Shown here piece by piece: positions 11,807 to 24,781 of a DNA stretch of 32,000 nucleotides. This DNA is from Neocallimastix lanati (nom. inval.) (lineage: Eukaryota > Neocallimastigomycota > Neocallimastigomycetes > Neocallimastigales > Neocallimastigaceae). Made by a program: the position numbers and the translations under genes. The notes beneath the pieces were generated by a model that was given only the letters and a program-made list of their open reading frames with translations, searched no databases and was not told where the DNA came from. Location of the stretch: NCBI GenBank assembly GCA_016946835.1, contig JACVTC010000047.1, forward strand, positions 1,178,001 through 1,210,000. The letters run 5' to 3'. Each line of letters opens with the position of its first letter. Positions within the stretch are counted from its first letter, which is position 1.

Positions 11807-11930
11807 GAATAAAATAAAATAAAATAAAATAAAATAAAATAAAATAAAATAAAATAAAATAAAATAAAATAAAATAAAATAAAATAAAATAAAATAAAAT
11901 AAAATAAAATAAAATAAAATAAAATAAAAT
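11807..11930. repeat. (AAAAT)n array, about 24 copies
   Basis: A pure pentanucleotide array that ends at ATGAAGATAC. The minus-strand frames of 103 and 116 codons that cover it (repeating FYFIL) are by-products of the repeat. Confidence 0.95.
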
Positions 11931-13314
11931 ATGAAGATACTTTAATTTCATTTTTGGTACTATAAATCAATGGTAGGGTATTTATTAGTATTAATGATAT
12001 TTTTGGTAAATTTAAGCTTATTAATTTTTCATTATATTTATAAATCTGTTGTGAGAATAAACTTTTTTTTTTTTTTAAATTACTTATTAGGGGGTGTTAT
12101 TGCTATATAGTAGAATTCAAATTTAAAGAAATCTATTTAATATATAATAAAATGAAATAATTAACTTTGGAAAATTTTCTTTTAAATTAAAAATTATTAT
12201 TATTTTTATATTATAATGATATATTAATATTATTTATTTAATAAATTATTGACATTTTTACCAATATCATTGAAATTTTAAAATGATTGTAATTAAAAAT
12301 AAATTTCTTTTTAATTTGTAACCAAGGACATTATTATTATTCAAAGTAATAAATAAATAATATTTAATAAATTATATATAAAAGGAAAATACTAAAATTA
12401 TTAACATATTTCATTTAAATAATAAAGTAAAACATATTTCAATTTAAATAATAAAGTAAAAATTTAAATTTTATGTATGACATAAAATCCTTAATTGTAT
12501 TATTTTTTATTTTATTTTTATTAAAATTCTTTTTATTTATTAATTATAATAAACTTTAATATATATGGTAATCGAAATTTTTTATTTTAAAAATATTTTT
12601 ATTAATTTAATTAAAAAACCATTTATATATTACTTTTATTATTCTTATTAAATAATAACCCTTTGAAATTTTTAAACTAACAAAAATTTAAATTTTGATA
12701 TGATGAATTTAATTCAATTTTTATAATATTTTATTCCAAAAAAAAAAAAGCTTTAAAGAATAAAAAAAAGAGAAATAACCTGGAAATTTCAAATAACATA
12801 CCTACTAATATCAACAAAAATATTTTTAATTGAAGAGTAAATTTAAAAACTAAAACTAAAACATTATTTAATAGAATATGAATTTTATACATTATTGAAA
12901 AAAATATATTTTATAAATATATATTTATGTAGATTATGAAAAAAATATTTAATATTTTAAAATAATAAATTACTTAATCAAAAAAGAAAAAAAAATATAT
13001 GTATCATAAATATTTTTTAATTATTTTCTTTTTTTTTTTTAAGAAATTAAATTATGTCAAATTAAGTTTTAATTACATTACATTTTACATAATAAATATA
13101 GTCCAATCAATTTAAAAATTTATTTAATGAACGATGTAACTTTTCATTTTTAATTGCTTTTTTTTTTTTGATCATAAAAATTTTATATATTAATTATTTT
13201 TAAAATAAAGTTGTAACTTTTAACGAATATACTTTTTGAATTAAGCATTGAATTTTTTTTTTTTTTTTTATATTAATATAATTTAATTACTCTATTATTT
13301 TGTAAATTTATTAG
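11931..13314. other. AT-rich spacer upstream of MCM7
   Basis: No gene is recognised. On the minus strand 12012-11940 reads ISLILINTLPLIYS without a stop, but this is too short and unplaced to call. A purine run AGGGGG at 12089-12094 followed by TGTTAT resembles an LTR start but has no support around it. Confidence 0.5.
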
Positions 13315-13382
13315 TCTTTTTTTTCTTCTTTTTTCTTCTTCCTTTTTCCTTTTTCCTTTTCCTTTTCCTTTTTCTTTTTTTT
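13315..13382 (+). promoter_or_regulatory. 68-base pure pyrimidine tract before MCM7
   Basis: Only C and T occur from 13315 to 13382, with repeated CTTTTT/CCTTTT units, ending 28 bases before the MCM7 start codon. Pyrimidine-rich stretches near fungal transcription starts are common, so this may mark the core promoter or 5' leader. No MCB (ACGCGT) cell-cycle element is visible upstream. Regulatory function is inferred. Confidence 0.45.
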
Positions 13383-13410
13383 ATTTATATTTTATAAAAA
13401 ATAATACATT

Positions 13411-16400
13411 ATGGGGTCAACATTTGTTAGTATTGGTGTAAATTTTGATAAGGAAAAAGGTAATTATATAATTATATTATAATATTATAATTATTCAATC
13501 TTGAAAAATCATAATATAAATTAATGCTAAAAATATATATACATACTTTATAAAATAATTGAATTTTGTTTTTTTATTAATTAATTAATATATATATGTA
13601 TATATTTGTAAAAATTACATATTAATCAAAAATTTATGAAATATCTTTTTATTATAATTGTAATAATAATTTCTTATTTTTAAGATCTTGCAACTAGTTT
13701 TTTAAAAAAGTATTCAGATCCTGTTAGTGGATCTCAAAAACCAACCATTAAATATATAGAACAAATTGTAATATAAAAATTTTATATTCAGGAATTGAAA
13801 TCCTAAAATATTACTTTTAAAATATTAATTCAATTTTCATCAATTTTTAACATATACATATATATTATTTTATTCTAAAAATTTACAAAGAATGAAATTT
13901 CACAACATCAACGTGATTCTATAACTATTGAACTTGATGATTTACAAAGAGTAATAATAATTAAGTTTTATATTAGTTTTTAATTTATAATATATATTTT
14001 TTCTCAAATAAAATTAATATTCTTTTTCTATTATCCTTATATTATTATAAATGTTTTTTGATTTAATATTAAAAAAAAAGTTTATTAATTCTTCAAATGC
14101 CAATAATCAATTTAGTGGATTTTTACAAAATATTCAAGTAAATACTAAAAGATATGTTGAAATTTTTTCAAGAGTTATTGATGAATTAATGCCATCAAGT
14201 GAGATGGAAGTAAGAAATAAAATGAATATATTAAATTAATTAATGAAGAACTTATTTAGAAATTAAAAAAAAAAAAAAAAACTCATTTTTTCTTTCAATA
14301 ATTTTTTTAATTAATATTATTTAATTTCAGATCAATGAAGAAAGTGAACCTTTGGATGTTATTATGTATCATAGAAAAAGACAAGAAAATTCAGAAAGTA
14401 CAAAGTTACCAGCAATTTTAACTAGAAGATAGTAAATATTATTATATATATATTTTATAATAAAATTTAATTGATGATATCAAGAAATTAAAATTCTATA
14501 TGAATAATATATAAAATATTTTAAAGAGTGAAAAGATAGAAAAATAAAGTTTATTCATATTTAAGCAATTCAAAATTTAGATTTTAATTTCATTTTTTGA
14601 TAAATAAAATTATAAATATATATAATAAAACAACAATCAAATAATACAGTAAGAGTAATAATAAAATTATATAATATATTTTCTTTTTTTTATTTTTATT
14701 TTATAAAAAGTTCATTATATATAAAACCATTATCCTCAAACAAACCAATGATTATTAGAAATGTTAAGGGTTCCAATGTTGGTCATTTAATTACAGTTAG
14801 TGGTATTGTTACTAGAGTTAGTGATGTAAAGCCATTTTTAGCTGTAAATACATACAGTTGTGATAGATGTGGTTGTGAAGTCTTCCAAGAAGTAAATATA
14901 TTTTTTTAAAATATATGATAATATGATAATATAATTAATAATATATATAATTTATTTAATTAAATAATATATATTTTAATAATTTATTAATATATATAAT
15001 ATTTTGAATATTATTCTTTTAATATTATAAAACATTAATTAATAAAGATTAATACTCGTCAATTTACACCACTTGTCGAATGTCCAAGTGCTTATTGTAA
15101 AACTAATAATTTTAAAGGTAGTTTACATCAGCAAACTCGTGCTTCAAAATTTTTAAAATTTCAAGAAGTCAAAATTCAAGAAATGGTAAATTATATATAA
15201 TTTTAATTTAATATAATAATTAATACCATATTAATAGACAAACAAATATGCAAGAAAAAAAAAAATTTTTTTTTTTTAAATTATTTTTTAAAAAAAGTTA
15301 TATAAATTAATATTAATTTTTTTTTTTTTTTTATTTTTTTTTTATTTTTTTTTTTATTTTTTATTATAATTATTATTGCTTTATTTGTCATTATATTTCC
15401 TATTTAAATTATTTTATAAATTACAATTGAAAATTCCTTAAATATTGTTATAAAAATTATACCTATTAATGTAATTTAACACTGGTATTATCATATCATC
15501 TTAAAAAATTATTCAAAATAATTATTATTCAAAATTAATAATTAATGATCAATTATAACATTTCTATTATATTTATTATTTTATATTATTATCATCATTA
15601 TTATTCAAAATTAACTTTATTATTACTAAAAATCTATATTTAAAACAATAATAATATCATTACTAAAAAAAAAAAATATATATATATTAATCTATAATAA
15701 TATATAATATATAATTAAATAAATATGAATTTATTTATTTAAATCAACAATAATATTATATATTCTGTATTATAAATATTTCATTCTTTATTTATTAATG
15801 TTCTGTAAATTTTATCATGAAATAGACTGATCAAGTACCAATGGGTCATATTCCAAGAACAATGACTGTTTATTTATTCCAAAACCAAGTTCGTACTGTT
15901 AATCCTGGTGATTCTGTATACATTTCTGGCATTTTCCTTCCATTACCCCATATTGGTTTTAGAGCTATCAGAGCTGGTTTAATTACAGATACTTATTTAG
16001 AAGCTCATTATGTTCACTCTTTAAAAAAACAATATAATCAATTAGAAACTTCACCAGAAATGGAAGAGATCGTCAATAAGTTAGCTAATGATCCAGATGT
16101 TTATAATCGTCTTGCTAGTAGTATTGCTCCTGAAATTTATGGACATGAAGATGTTAAAAAGGCTCTTCTTCTTTTACTTGTTGGTGGGGCCAGTAAGGAA
16201 ACTGGTGATGGTATGAAAATTCGTGGTGATATTAATATTTGTTTAATGGGTGACCCTGGTGTAGCCAAATCTCAACTTTTAAAATATATTAGTAAATCTG
16301 CCCCTCGTGGTGTTTATACCACTGGTAGAGGTAGTTCTGGTGTAGGTTTAACCGCTAGTGTTATGCGTGATCCAGTAACTGATGAAATGGTTTTAGAAGG

Positions 16401-16906
16401 TGGTGCTTTAGTTCTTGCCGATAATGGTATTGCTTGTATTGATGAATTTGATAAGATGGATGAAGATGATCGTACTGCAATTCATGAAGTTATGGAACAA
16501 CAAACAATTAGTATTAGTAAAGCCGGTATTACCACCACTTTAAATGCTAGAACTTCCATTTTGGCAGCGGCTAATCCTGCCTTTGGAAGATATAATCCTA
16601 ATCGTAAACCTTCCGAGAATATTAATCTTCCAGCTGCTCTATTAAGTAGATTTGATTTACTATTTTTAATTTTAGATACACCTAATATTAATGAAGATCA
16701 TCGTTTAGCTCAACATATTGGTTATGTTCATATTCATAATTCTGCTCCAAAGAAAGAAAATAATGAATTAGTTATTGATTCTAATATTATAAGGTATTAT
16801 ATATATATATTTATTTTATTATATTTAATTTATTTATATTTAATATTATCTCTTTTTATTATATTATTATCATTTATTAAAATATTATTATTAATATTAT
16901 ATTATT

Positions 16907-16983
<77 letters not shown>

Positions 16984-17916
16984 CAATTTTATTTAATATT
17001 ATTTATTTAATTATTTATTATTATTTTTTATTTATTAATTTATTTATTATAATTTTTTTATTTTAATAATAATAATAATAATTATTATATATATATATAA
17101 TAAATAATAAAAGACATTATATTGCCAAAGCTCGTAACTTCTATCCGACTATTTCACCTTCAGTTGGTGAATTTATTACTAATTTATATATTCAAAAAAG
17201 AATTGAACCAGATAATGAAGATGATTTTCAATATACATGTGCTCGTACTTTATTAAGTGTTATTCGTCTTTCTTCTGCTTTAGTAAGTAGATAACCTGTT
17301 TCCAAAATATAATCGAATATTATATATAATTTATTATTATTATTACTCTAAATATTAATAATATTATGATAATTATTATATTCTATTTATTAAATGAATG
17401 AATGAATGTATTAATTTATTATTATTTACAATATTTATTTTATTATTACAATTAATGAATGAATAAAATATAATAATAATAATAATAATAAAAGGCAAGA
17501 ATAAGATTCTCTAATGAAGTTACTAATGAAGATGTTGAAGAAGCCTTACGATTAATTCAAATTAGTAAGGAAAGTCTTCGTAATGCCAAAGGTAACAATA
17601 CAAGGTAATCATTAAAATATATATATAGATATATTATAATGTTTTATTTTTAATATTTTTTATAAATAAATTTATATAAATATATATAATTATTATTTTA
17701 TTTTATTTTATTATATTTAATATTATAAATATCTATATATAAAATCATTAATTAATTTATTTATTCAATCTTAAAATCGTCGTATTGAAATGGATCATAT
17801 TATTTATTTTAAAATTTTAGCCGTTTGCCAAGTTCCGATGCTATTTATTCCCTTTGTCGTGATATGGCTAGAGCACCAAATGGTAGTATTCAGAATTTAA
17901 GGTAAATATCAAAAAA

Positions 17917-17977
<61 letters not shown>

Positions 17978-18041
17978 TAGAAGCGAAAATAAAATATTAT
18001 AATATTTAATTATAAATAAAAATAAAATTAATTTATTGTTA

Positions 18042-18074
<33 letters not shown>

Positions 18075-18320
18075 TTTTAATTAAACTTTATAACATGTAT
18101 ACTTTATTATTTTTTATTTTTTATTTTTTGTTATTATCTTATTATATAATGTATATAAAGTTTCCAAGCTGTATTAGATCGTGTTCGTAGTCGAGGATGG
18201 GGTGAAAGAGAACTTCGTGAATGTATTTCTAAATATTCTATGATTAATGTATGGCAATTAAGTAAAAATGGTAAAGAAATTAAATGGGTTTCCACTGGTG
18301 ATGATGATATGGTTCTTTAA
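13411..18320 (+). CDS. MCM7: DNA replication licensing factor MCM7, 12 exons, 742 aa
   Basis: MCM7 is one of six subunits of the MCM2-7 helicase, loaded at origins in G1 and unwinding DNA in S phase in the nucleus. Exons: 13411-13459, 13685-13767, 13891-13950, 14081-14209, 14331-14431, 14711-14891, 15048-15185, 15826-16793, 17114-17282, 17495-17604, 17821-17901, 18161-18320. Phases agree at every junction and no stop intervenes. Visible features are an N-terminal domain with TRVSDVKP, a C4 zinc site (C191, C194, C213, C218), Walker A GDPGVAKS (389-396), Walker B CIDEFD (D453, E454), sensor AAANP, arginine finger SRFD (R522) and a C-terminal winged-helix region. VPMGHIPR and [12 protein letters not shown] assign it to MCM7 rather than other MCMs. 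Length is close to human (719) and yeast (845). The ATG at 13411 is the first in a short leader after a pyrimidine tract. All introns start GT; eight of eleven end AAG. The gene looks intact. Exon 1 is the least certain boundary. Confidence 0.95.
16794..17113 (+). other. MCM7 intron 8, with (AT)n and 35-base T run
   Basis: The intron begins GTATTA after IDSNII and ends AAAG before RHYIAKARN. It holds (AT)n followed by 35 T (16949-16983). The exon 8 frame stays open by chance into this intron up to 17010, so a naive open-frame call would add a false hydrophobic tail and drop the last four exons. Confidence 0.85.
17907..17972. repeat. Poly-A plus (AT)n tract in MCM7 intron 11
   Basis: A run of A followed by (AT)n directly after the intron 11 donor (GTAAAT at 17902). 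No coding content. Confidence 0.85.
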
Positions 18321-19052
18321 GGAATAGAAAGAATTTAATTTATATATAAAAATAATAATTAAAAATTAAAAAAAAAAAAAAAAAAATTAATTTCTTTCAT
18401 TATATATACTTAAAAATAATAATCGTAATAATAATAATAATAAAAAAACATTTTTTATAAATAAATAAATAATAAAAAAATGTGTTAATTATCAAGTATA
18501 AAATAAAAAAAAACATAATGTTATAGTAAATTTATTGCCATTATTATTTCATTTAATATTAAACTATTTTATTATTTTTATTTTTTAGTTATTATTTCAT
18601 TTTTTTTCTTTTTTATATTTTAATTATATTTTTAAATTAAAAAACAAAAAACAAAAAACAAAACGATTAATAAATAAATAAAATTATCATAAAAATTTTT
18701 TCAAAAAAAAAAAAAAAAATTTAATCCTCTATTTCTATAATATAAAATATATAAATTTAAATTTTTTTTTTTTTTTTTTGAAACATCACCTTTTATTATC
18801 TAATTATATATTATTTAAATAATTAATAACATTAAGATGTATATATACATTGCTAGAATATTGTGAAATGCATGAATAAATAAGTTTAAAAGTGTATTGA
18901 AACATATTGTAATATAAATAATATATTAGCCATAATATATTAATATAAAATCATTTAATTTAGAATAATTAGGTGCTTGTAACTCTTTATCATAAAATAT
19001 ATTATTTAAAATGTCATAATAATTATAAATAATAAATTCCTGACATAAATAA

Positions 19053-19086
<34 letters not shown>

Positions 19087-19405
19087 TTTCTTTTTATTAT
19101 TATTATTTTTTTATATAATATATTATAATAAATATTTTAATATTAAAATATATATATATATTTAGTTTGGGAAAATGGTGTATTACAAAAAGTGGCATAT
19201 TAATACTAATAATTTAAGAGTTAATAAATAAATAAATAATAAATAATTTAATATTAATGATATTAATGATAAATAATTATATAAAATGTTTTATTTTTAA
19301 ACATTAAAAAATGAAATAATTTTATGTATACTTTTAAGTAATAAATAACAAATAATAAATAATTTTTAATTAAAAGAACAGAATAATTAATATTAATTTA
19401 TTTGG
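18321..19405. other. MCM7 downstream region, AT-rich
   Basis: After the MCM7 stop there is only A/T-rich DNA with poly-A/T tracts. Many AATAAA-like strings occur, so no single polyadenylation site can be chosen. No gene is visible on either strand. Confidence 0.6.
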
Positions 19406-19567
<162 letters not shown>

Positions 19568-19587
19568 TTAATAAAACTAGAAATAAA

Positions 19588-19625
<38 letters not shown>

Positions 19626-20045
19626 TTTAAACATCAAAAAAAAATTTTCTTATGAACACTTTATTTACAATTGTTACTTTTTTTTTTTTTTTTAAAAAAA
19701 AAAGAATTAAATAAATTGTAATAAGTGTAACAAATAAAGGAATAGAACAAATTATTATAAATAAAAAATATTAAAATATATCTTTAAAATTAAATATTAT
19801 TAAATATTTTATTATATTTTAAACCAAAAAAAAAATATACCTTTAAAATTAAATATTTTATTATTATTATTATTATTTTAACAAAGAATACTATTATATA
19901 TAATTATATATAATATATATAAAAAAAATTAATGTCTTAACAAATAATTTTGAAATATTTCTTTATTTATTAAATATAATTTAAGCCACCTTTACATAAA
20001 CGGTATAAATACGCCACTTTTTATATAAAGGCATGTTCCAAAATG
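19568..20045 (+). mobile_element. Copy 2 of the MULE-associated terminal repeat
   Basis: Homologous to 10803-11239: the same start, a T run of 29 (19592-19620), TTTTAAACATCAAA, a T/A junction, several AAAATATATCTTTAAAATTA motifs, TAATTTAAGCCACC and the GCCAC-TTTT tail. It leads after 118 bp into the transposase pseudogene starting at 20163, so it is probably the 5' end of that MULE. The two copies differ by many small indels and look old. Confidence 0.65.
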
Positions 20046-20162
20046 AAATGCTACCATATGGATAAAAAATAAATATTTAAAACATAAATTAATTTTATTT
20101 TTTAAAGCATATATAAATAAAAAATACTTAATAGAAAATTTAATTAAAATTTTTAATTAAAA

Positions 20163-21447
20163 ATGGAAGAAGACATAAAAATTGAAATTAGTGAAATCAA
20201 TCGATATAAAGAATAAATTATCATTAATAAAAAAATATTAATATAATCTTTCATCTAAAAAATAATGATAAATCAAATGAATATAGAGGTACTGAGTTTA
20301 AAACTTTAAATAAATGTATATTTTAAATGATAAGAATGAGATTATAAAATATGAAAGTATACATAATTATTTCGAAAAAGAATTCGATGCATCTATATCT
20401 ACAACAAAATACAGAATTAAAGAAAAAATAAGAAAAAGCTCAATTCCTTTGGACATAAAACCTAATCATATATTTAATTAAGTTTATCAAGAAATGTATT
20501 TTTTACGTTCTGAATATAGAACAAATAGATCTCAAATAATAATAAGTATAAATAAACAATTAAATCTTGATATAACAACATTTAATGAAATTCTTGATAT
20601 ATTAGAATATTATAAATCAAAAAGAGGTGAGAATTTTATAATATTCAAAAATTTTAATCTAATAATTTTTCAATCCCTATTCCAAGCAAAACAATATAAT
20701 AAAGATATATTTGCTAGAGGTACATTTTATATAGCACTGAAATTTAGTTATCAAATATTTATAAAAAGAAATAATGCTATATCATTATATAGGTTTTATT
20801 CTACTTCTTTTTCTCTATTAAAAAAATAAGGAACAAACTACTTATGAAATATAATTTAAAGAAGCAAAGAATAATGCTAACAATTTTAATAACAATATTG
20901 TAATTATGCCTATTAATTTTCATTATGATTTTGAAAAAGGTGTATCTAATACGGTTAAAAAAATTCCTTAATATAAATATCAAATATTGGGCTTGGCATT
21001 ATAAAAGATTATTAGGAAAATAAAAAAAAATGAATATGCTTTAAAGAAGTGGATAATTATAATAATATACATATTTATTATAAAGACATTTCAAATTTAC
21101 TGCTTATAAACTCTGATTACATTTTTGATATTTATATCAAAATTAAAAGTGTGTGCCAAAAAAATAATTATGGCAATTTTCTGGAATTTTTAGAATAATT
21201 TAAAACAACTACTTTCATAAATATGATACAGATAATTGGAATTATTATAACAAGAATCCTTATCTTATAAAGATTATGACAGGAGAATTTGAGGAATTTG
21301 GAAAAAAAGCAAAGAATTATTAGAAGAATTACTGAAATCGATATTTTAATCAAAAATTACAGAAATAATGAAAAAGAGTAAACTTGTAATGGTTGTAATT
21401 GAAATAATATTGTTGAAAAATGGTGTAATTATTTAATTGAATTTTAA
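20163..21447 (+). pseudogene. Decayed Mutator-like (MULE) transposase, copy 1
   Basis: The ATG at 20163 starts MEEDIKIEISEINRYKE, then TAA. Pieces then follow in order in shifting frames. First is a zinc-finger-like N-terminal part (EYRGTEFKTLNKC, then KYESIHN) as in FLYWCH/WRKY-type MULE N-termini. Next is a long open stretch about 20482-20829 with DIFARGTFYIALKFSYQIF, matching the MULE block around the first catalytic Asp (usually DGTF; here the Asp is Ala or Arg). Then comes FHYDFEKGVSNTVKKI with the second Asp, followed by WHYKR. The end, near KNWNYYNKNPYLI, jumps to the C-terminal tail (NNIVEKWCNYLIEF, stop 21445-21447), so the third catalytic region is deleted. MULE transposases cut and paste DNA using a DDE site. 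Frameshifts, stops and the lost Asp make this copy inactive. Family assignment is from recalled motif order and is fairly sure. Confidence 0.7.
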
Positions 21448-21618
21448 TTTATTATGAATTAATAAATTTCTAACCAATTTCAAATTCAGATTATATAATT
21501 AAACTAATCTTAATATGGTTGTTATTATATAAGTAAATGAATTAAATAAATATAACTATATGTAATTAAATATTATAAATTAATGTAGACTACATAAATA
21601 TATGTAGTGTAATTCTAT
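21448..21618. other. Spacer between the MULE and the first copia LTR
   Basis: Short AT-rich stretch with no gene. It holds a small palindrome, ACTACATA (21589-21596) with TATGTAGT (21601-21608), just before the inferred LTR start. Confidence 0.5.
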
Positions 21619-21770
21619 TGTGTAACAAATGAATAATCACATGATTGAGTATATAAAATGTACTAACTATTTATAAATTAGAAAATAATGGTCTTTAAAA
21701 TAAATAAATAAAGTAAACAAATAAATAAATAAAACTATATTTTTAAATAAAAACTAAAGTGTAATTAACA
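21619..21770 (+). repeat. 5' LTR of copia-1 (inferred)
   Basis: It starts TGTGTAACA and ends ACA, the TG...CA form of LTRs. It shares TGTGTAAC and AATAATCACATGATT with the copia-3 LTR (30668-30857). TATATAAAA at 21650-21658 is a likely TATA box. No 3' copy is present, so the borders rest on this comparison. Confidence 0.6.
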
Positions 21771-21772
21771 TA

Positions 21773-21784
21773 TTAAGAGTCTCA
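21773..21784 (+). promoter_or_regulatory. Copia-1 primer-binding site (tRNA-Lys CUU anticodon arm)
   Basis: TTAAGAGTCTCA lies two bases after the inferred LTR end. It is the exact reverse complement of the 27-38 segment of tRNA-Lys(CUU) as known in animals (TGAGA stem, CTCTTAA loop). GCTC follows three bases later and could pair with the D-stem. The same 12-mer is present in copia-2 and copia-3. Confidence 0.6.
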
Positions 21785-21808
21785 GTGGCTCACAACATAT
21801 ATATAAAA

Positions 21809-24781
21809 ATGTCGATAAATAATAATGAAAATATCATAAGCAGTAATAAATTCTTAAATGGATCAAATTATCGAATCTGGTATGATTCCATCAAAACTGT
21901 TGTTGAACAACTAGAGCTAGAAGAATATCTCGAAAAGGATGTTGTTCAAGAATTATATGACAATGACCCAACTAATATTGAGGCCATTAAGAAAGCTAAA
22001 CGAGAAAACAAAAGAGTACGTTTAATTATAATAAATTCAATTACTCCAAAAATCCATGAGGATATCAGAGGCATTGAAGCAGCCTCAGCTATTATAGAAT
22101 CTCTAAAAACTGAATATAACAGTGAAGCCAATGACCTTACTCAATGGATTAATAAACTCACAACAATAAAGGCAAGAACGGAAAATGAAATACCAACTAC
22201 CTGTAAGAAAATGATTAAAATTTTCAGTAATATGAAAGAGGCAAAAGCACCCATGGAAGAAAAGGAAAAGGTAAAATATTTCTTACGTGCTTTACCAACA
22301 AGCTATAAATCAAAATTTATCTTAGATAGTGATATAATAGTTGATAGTCTATATAATAAAATAAAAGAAGATTTGAAATTATAGAATTACTTTAATAATT
22401 GGGGAAACACTACTAAAGAAGAAACTCATGATGACCCAACGGATATAGACTACGCTGGAAAATTTAAAGGTAAAGGAAAACAAAATAGAAGAATTAATAA
22501 AGCATAAAAATATGAAAGCAATAACAAAGAACATGAGAGAAATACCAAAAAAGGAAAGGAAGAAAAAGATAAATATTGTTATATTTGTGACATGAATAAT
22601 CATGACACAAAAGAATGCTATTTTAACCCGAAAAACCCGAATAGCAAATTTAATAAATACTGTAATGAAAATAAAAAGGGTAATAATGAAAATTACAATA
22701 GAAATATAAAATATAACAGCAAGAGATGTATTGGTTACGTAAATGATGCTAATTTAAATAATGAATATAATTATGAAGTAAACTTTGACCAAATTAGACC
22801 ATATCTTGATAGACCATCCACATCTAATGATCAAAATACTAGTGAAAATATGAAATCAACTTGTTTAATAAACTTCTGTGATAAAAATTATGAATTAAGT
22901 AATAATAATGAAGAAAAAGTAAACAATAATAGTTGTATTAATTCAAAACAATCAGAAATTAAGGTTCCTAGAGTTACAGAATATTTAAATTCATTAAATA
23001 ATATTTTTCATATAAACAAAGATGAAAAAACACAATGGTTATATGATTCTGGAGCCGGAGAACATATAACTAATAATAAAAACATTTTAAAGAATTTCAT
23101 TAATGATCCAGTTACTTTAAAATGTGCCAATAATACACATTGCGACTTCGAAGGATATGGCGAGTATGATTTTAAGGTCAACAATCACTATATTAAATTA
23201 AAAAGGGTTCTGTATTCAAAAGACGTTGCGAAAAATATGATTAGTGGTATTGAATTCGCCAGAACAGGAACAAAAGTGCTCATTGAAGAAATAAACAATG
23301 AAGTAATCATGAGCCTTTTGGATGAAAACTACAAAACCGTTGCAACTTTTCAGGCAAACAAAAGAAATGAAATAAATATCACAGTTATACCACCTAATCA
23401 TTATAATCATAAAAATAACGAACCTATAGAAAACAGCAATAATATAATGGCCATGCAAAATTTTCGAAGCGCCAAAGAAATAATTTGGCATCTACGGCTT
23501 GGTCATTACTACACAAAAGACCTGAATAAATACTTAAAGTTACATAATGTGGATGAAAATTTTTGTAATGATTGTAAAATTGCAAAAATGAGAAGAAATC
23601 CACACAACAAAGAAACATCAAAAGCCTCTGATACCATAGAAATAATCCACTCAGACATTATGGGTCCTGTAAACAAATCTGTAAATGGTTATAGATTTAT
23701 CCTAGTAATTATAGACGAATATAGCAGAAAGAGTTGGATATTTCTTTTAAAAAGAAAATCTGAGGCAATAGACATCGTTATAAATACGTTAAAATTTCTA
23801 AATAATTAAAACAAGAATAACATTAAAATTTTCAAATCAGATCATGGAAAAGAATTTGACAATATTCGAATTAAAAAATTCTGCAGCGAAAATGGTATTA
23901 GTAAAGAATATTCGCCTCCTTATAATCCTGAAAATAATGGACTAGTAGAAAGTTTTAATCAAACTATTATTTCAAGTACTAAAACTTTAATCTTTTGGAG
24001 TAAAACAAGTGATAATTTATGGGATTATGCAATTACATATGCTAATCTCATTTACAACAAAATGCCTCATAGTGGAATAGGAAATAAGATTCATGACGAA
24101 ATATATTATAAAAGAAAGGTAGATATCAAGTATCTAAGAGTTTGGGGATGCATTACTTACTATAAAGATTTTTCACAAAATAAGGGAAAATTTTCTTCTA
24201 ACGCTAAAAAAGGTATATTTCTTGGTTTCAATCAAAACTCACATTGCTATATAATCATGGATTATGAAGATCATAAAATACACCATGTGAGAGAAATATA
24301 TTGTATAGAAGATACTTCTTCAAGTTTAAGACTCCCCAATACTCACTAAAATGAATTTAATGACCCAAATTTTCTTAATTTCGATTTTCATTTCACAAAC
24401 AAGAATAGTAATGAACAAGAATTAAATGATAATTATACTCAGAATAATTATGAAAATTATGAAAATGAAATTAACTTAAATAATGAAAAAATTATTTTAA
24501 TTTCTGATAAATCAAGTGATAATCCTGACGCTAATATTAAAGACAATGTTAATAATAAAGATGAAGAAATGAATATACATTCTGAAACCTCTTTGAAAAT
24601 AGATAATAAGAAGAATTTAAACGAGTCTAATTCTAATAAAAATAATACCAATATTAACACACAAAACACTACACTCAAAGAAAAATCAAATAACGATGAA
24701 ATAAAAATGAAAATTTTCGTGAAAAAAATTTTATTAATAAAAATTTTTCAAATTTTGATTCAAAAATTGAACAAACCTTAA
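21809..24781 (+). pseudogene. Copia-1 gag-pol (Gag, protease, integrase), interrupted
   Basis: One reading frame runs from the ATG at 21809 and is broken by in-frame stops at 22382 (TAG), 22505, 23807, 24347 and 24779 (TAA). Domains in order are copia-type Gag (LNGSNYRIWYDSIK), CCHC knuckle CYICDMNNHDTKEC (22577-22618), aspartic protease WLYDSGAGEH (Asp codon at 23045), the HHCC pre-integrase zinc site (WHLRLGH, then CNDC) and the integrase core. The catalytic acids are Asp (23654), Asp (23840) and Glu (23948), spaced D-x61-D-x35-E, so all three survive. The stop at 23807 falls between the two Asp codons. An Asn-rich linker follows and shifts frame near 24715-24725. A start at GTG 21785 is possible on paper, but the ATG fits better. 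RT and RNase H are absent. Such polyproteins form cytoplasmic particles and integrate cDNA; this copy should not be able to. Confidence 0.8.

Noticed and set aside
11620-11970. Minus-strand frames of 103 and 116 codons
   Set aside because: They are translations of the AAAAT array and the 53-bp repeat, with no protein character.
12089-12100. AGGGGG-TGTTAT as a polypurine tract and LTR start
   Set aside because: No LTR-like or pol-like sequence is found on either side; a single short match is not enough.
16794-17010. C-terminal hydrophobic extension of the 389-codon open frame in MCM7
   Set aside because: It is intron 8 read through by chance: conserved MCM7 sequence resumes at 17114 after a GT...AG intron.
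21809-24781. In-frame TAA/TAG codons as a sign of a UAR-to-Gln genetic code
   Set aside because: MCM7 has no in-frame TAA or TAG in 742 codons and ends with TAA at the right place, and the stops are confined to decayed transposons. Plain mutation explains them.
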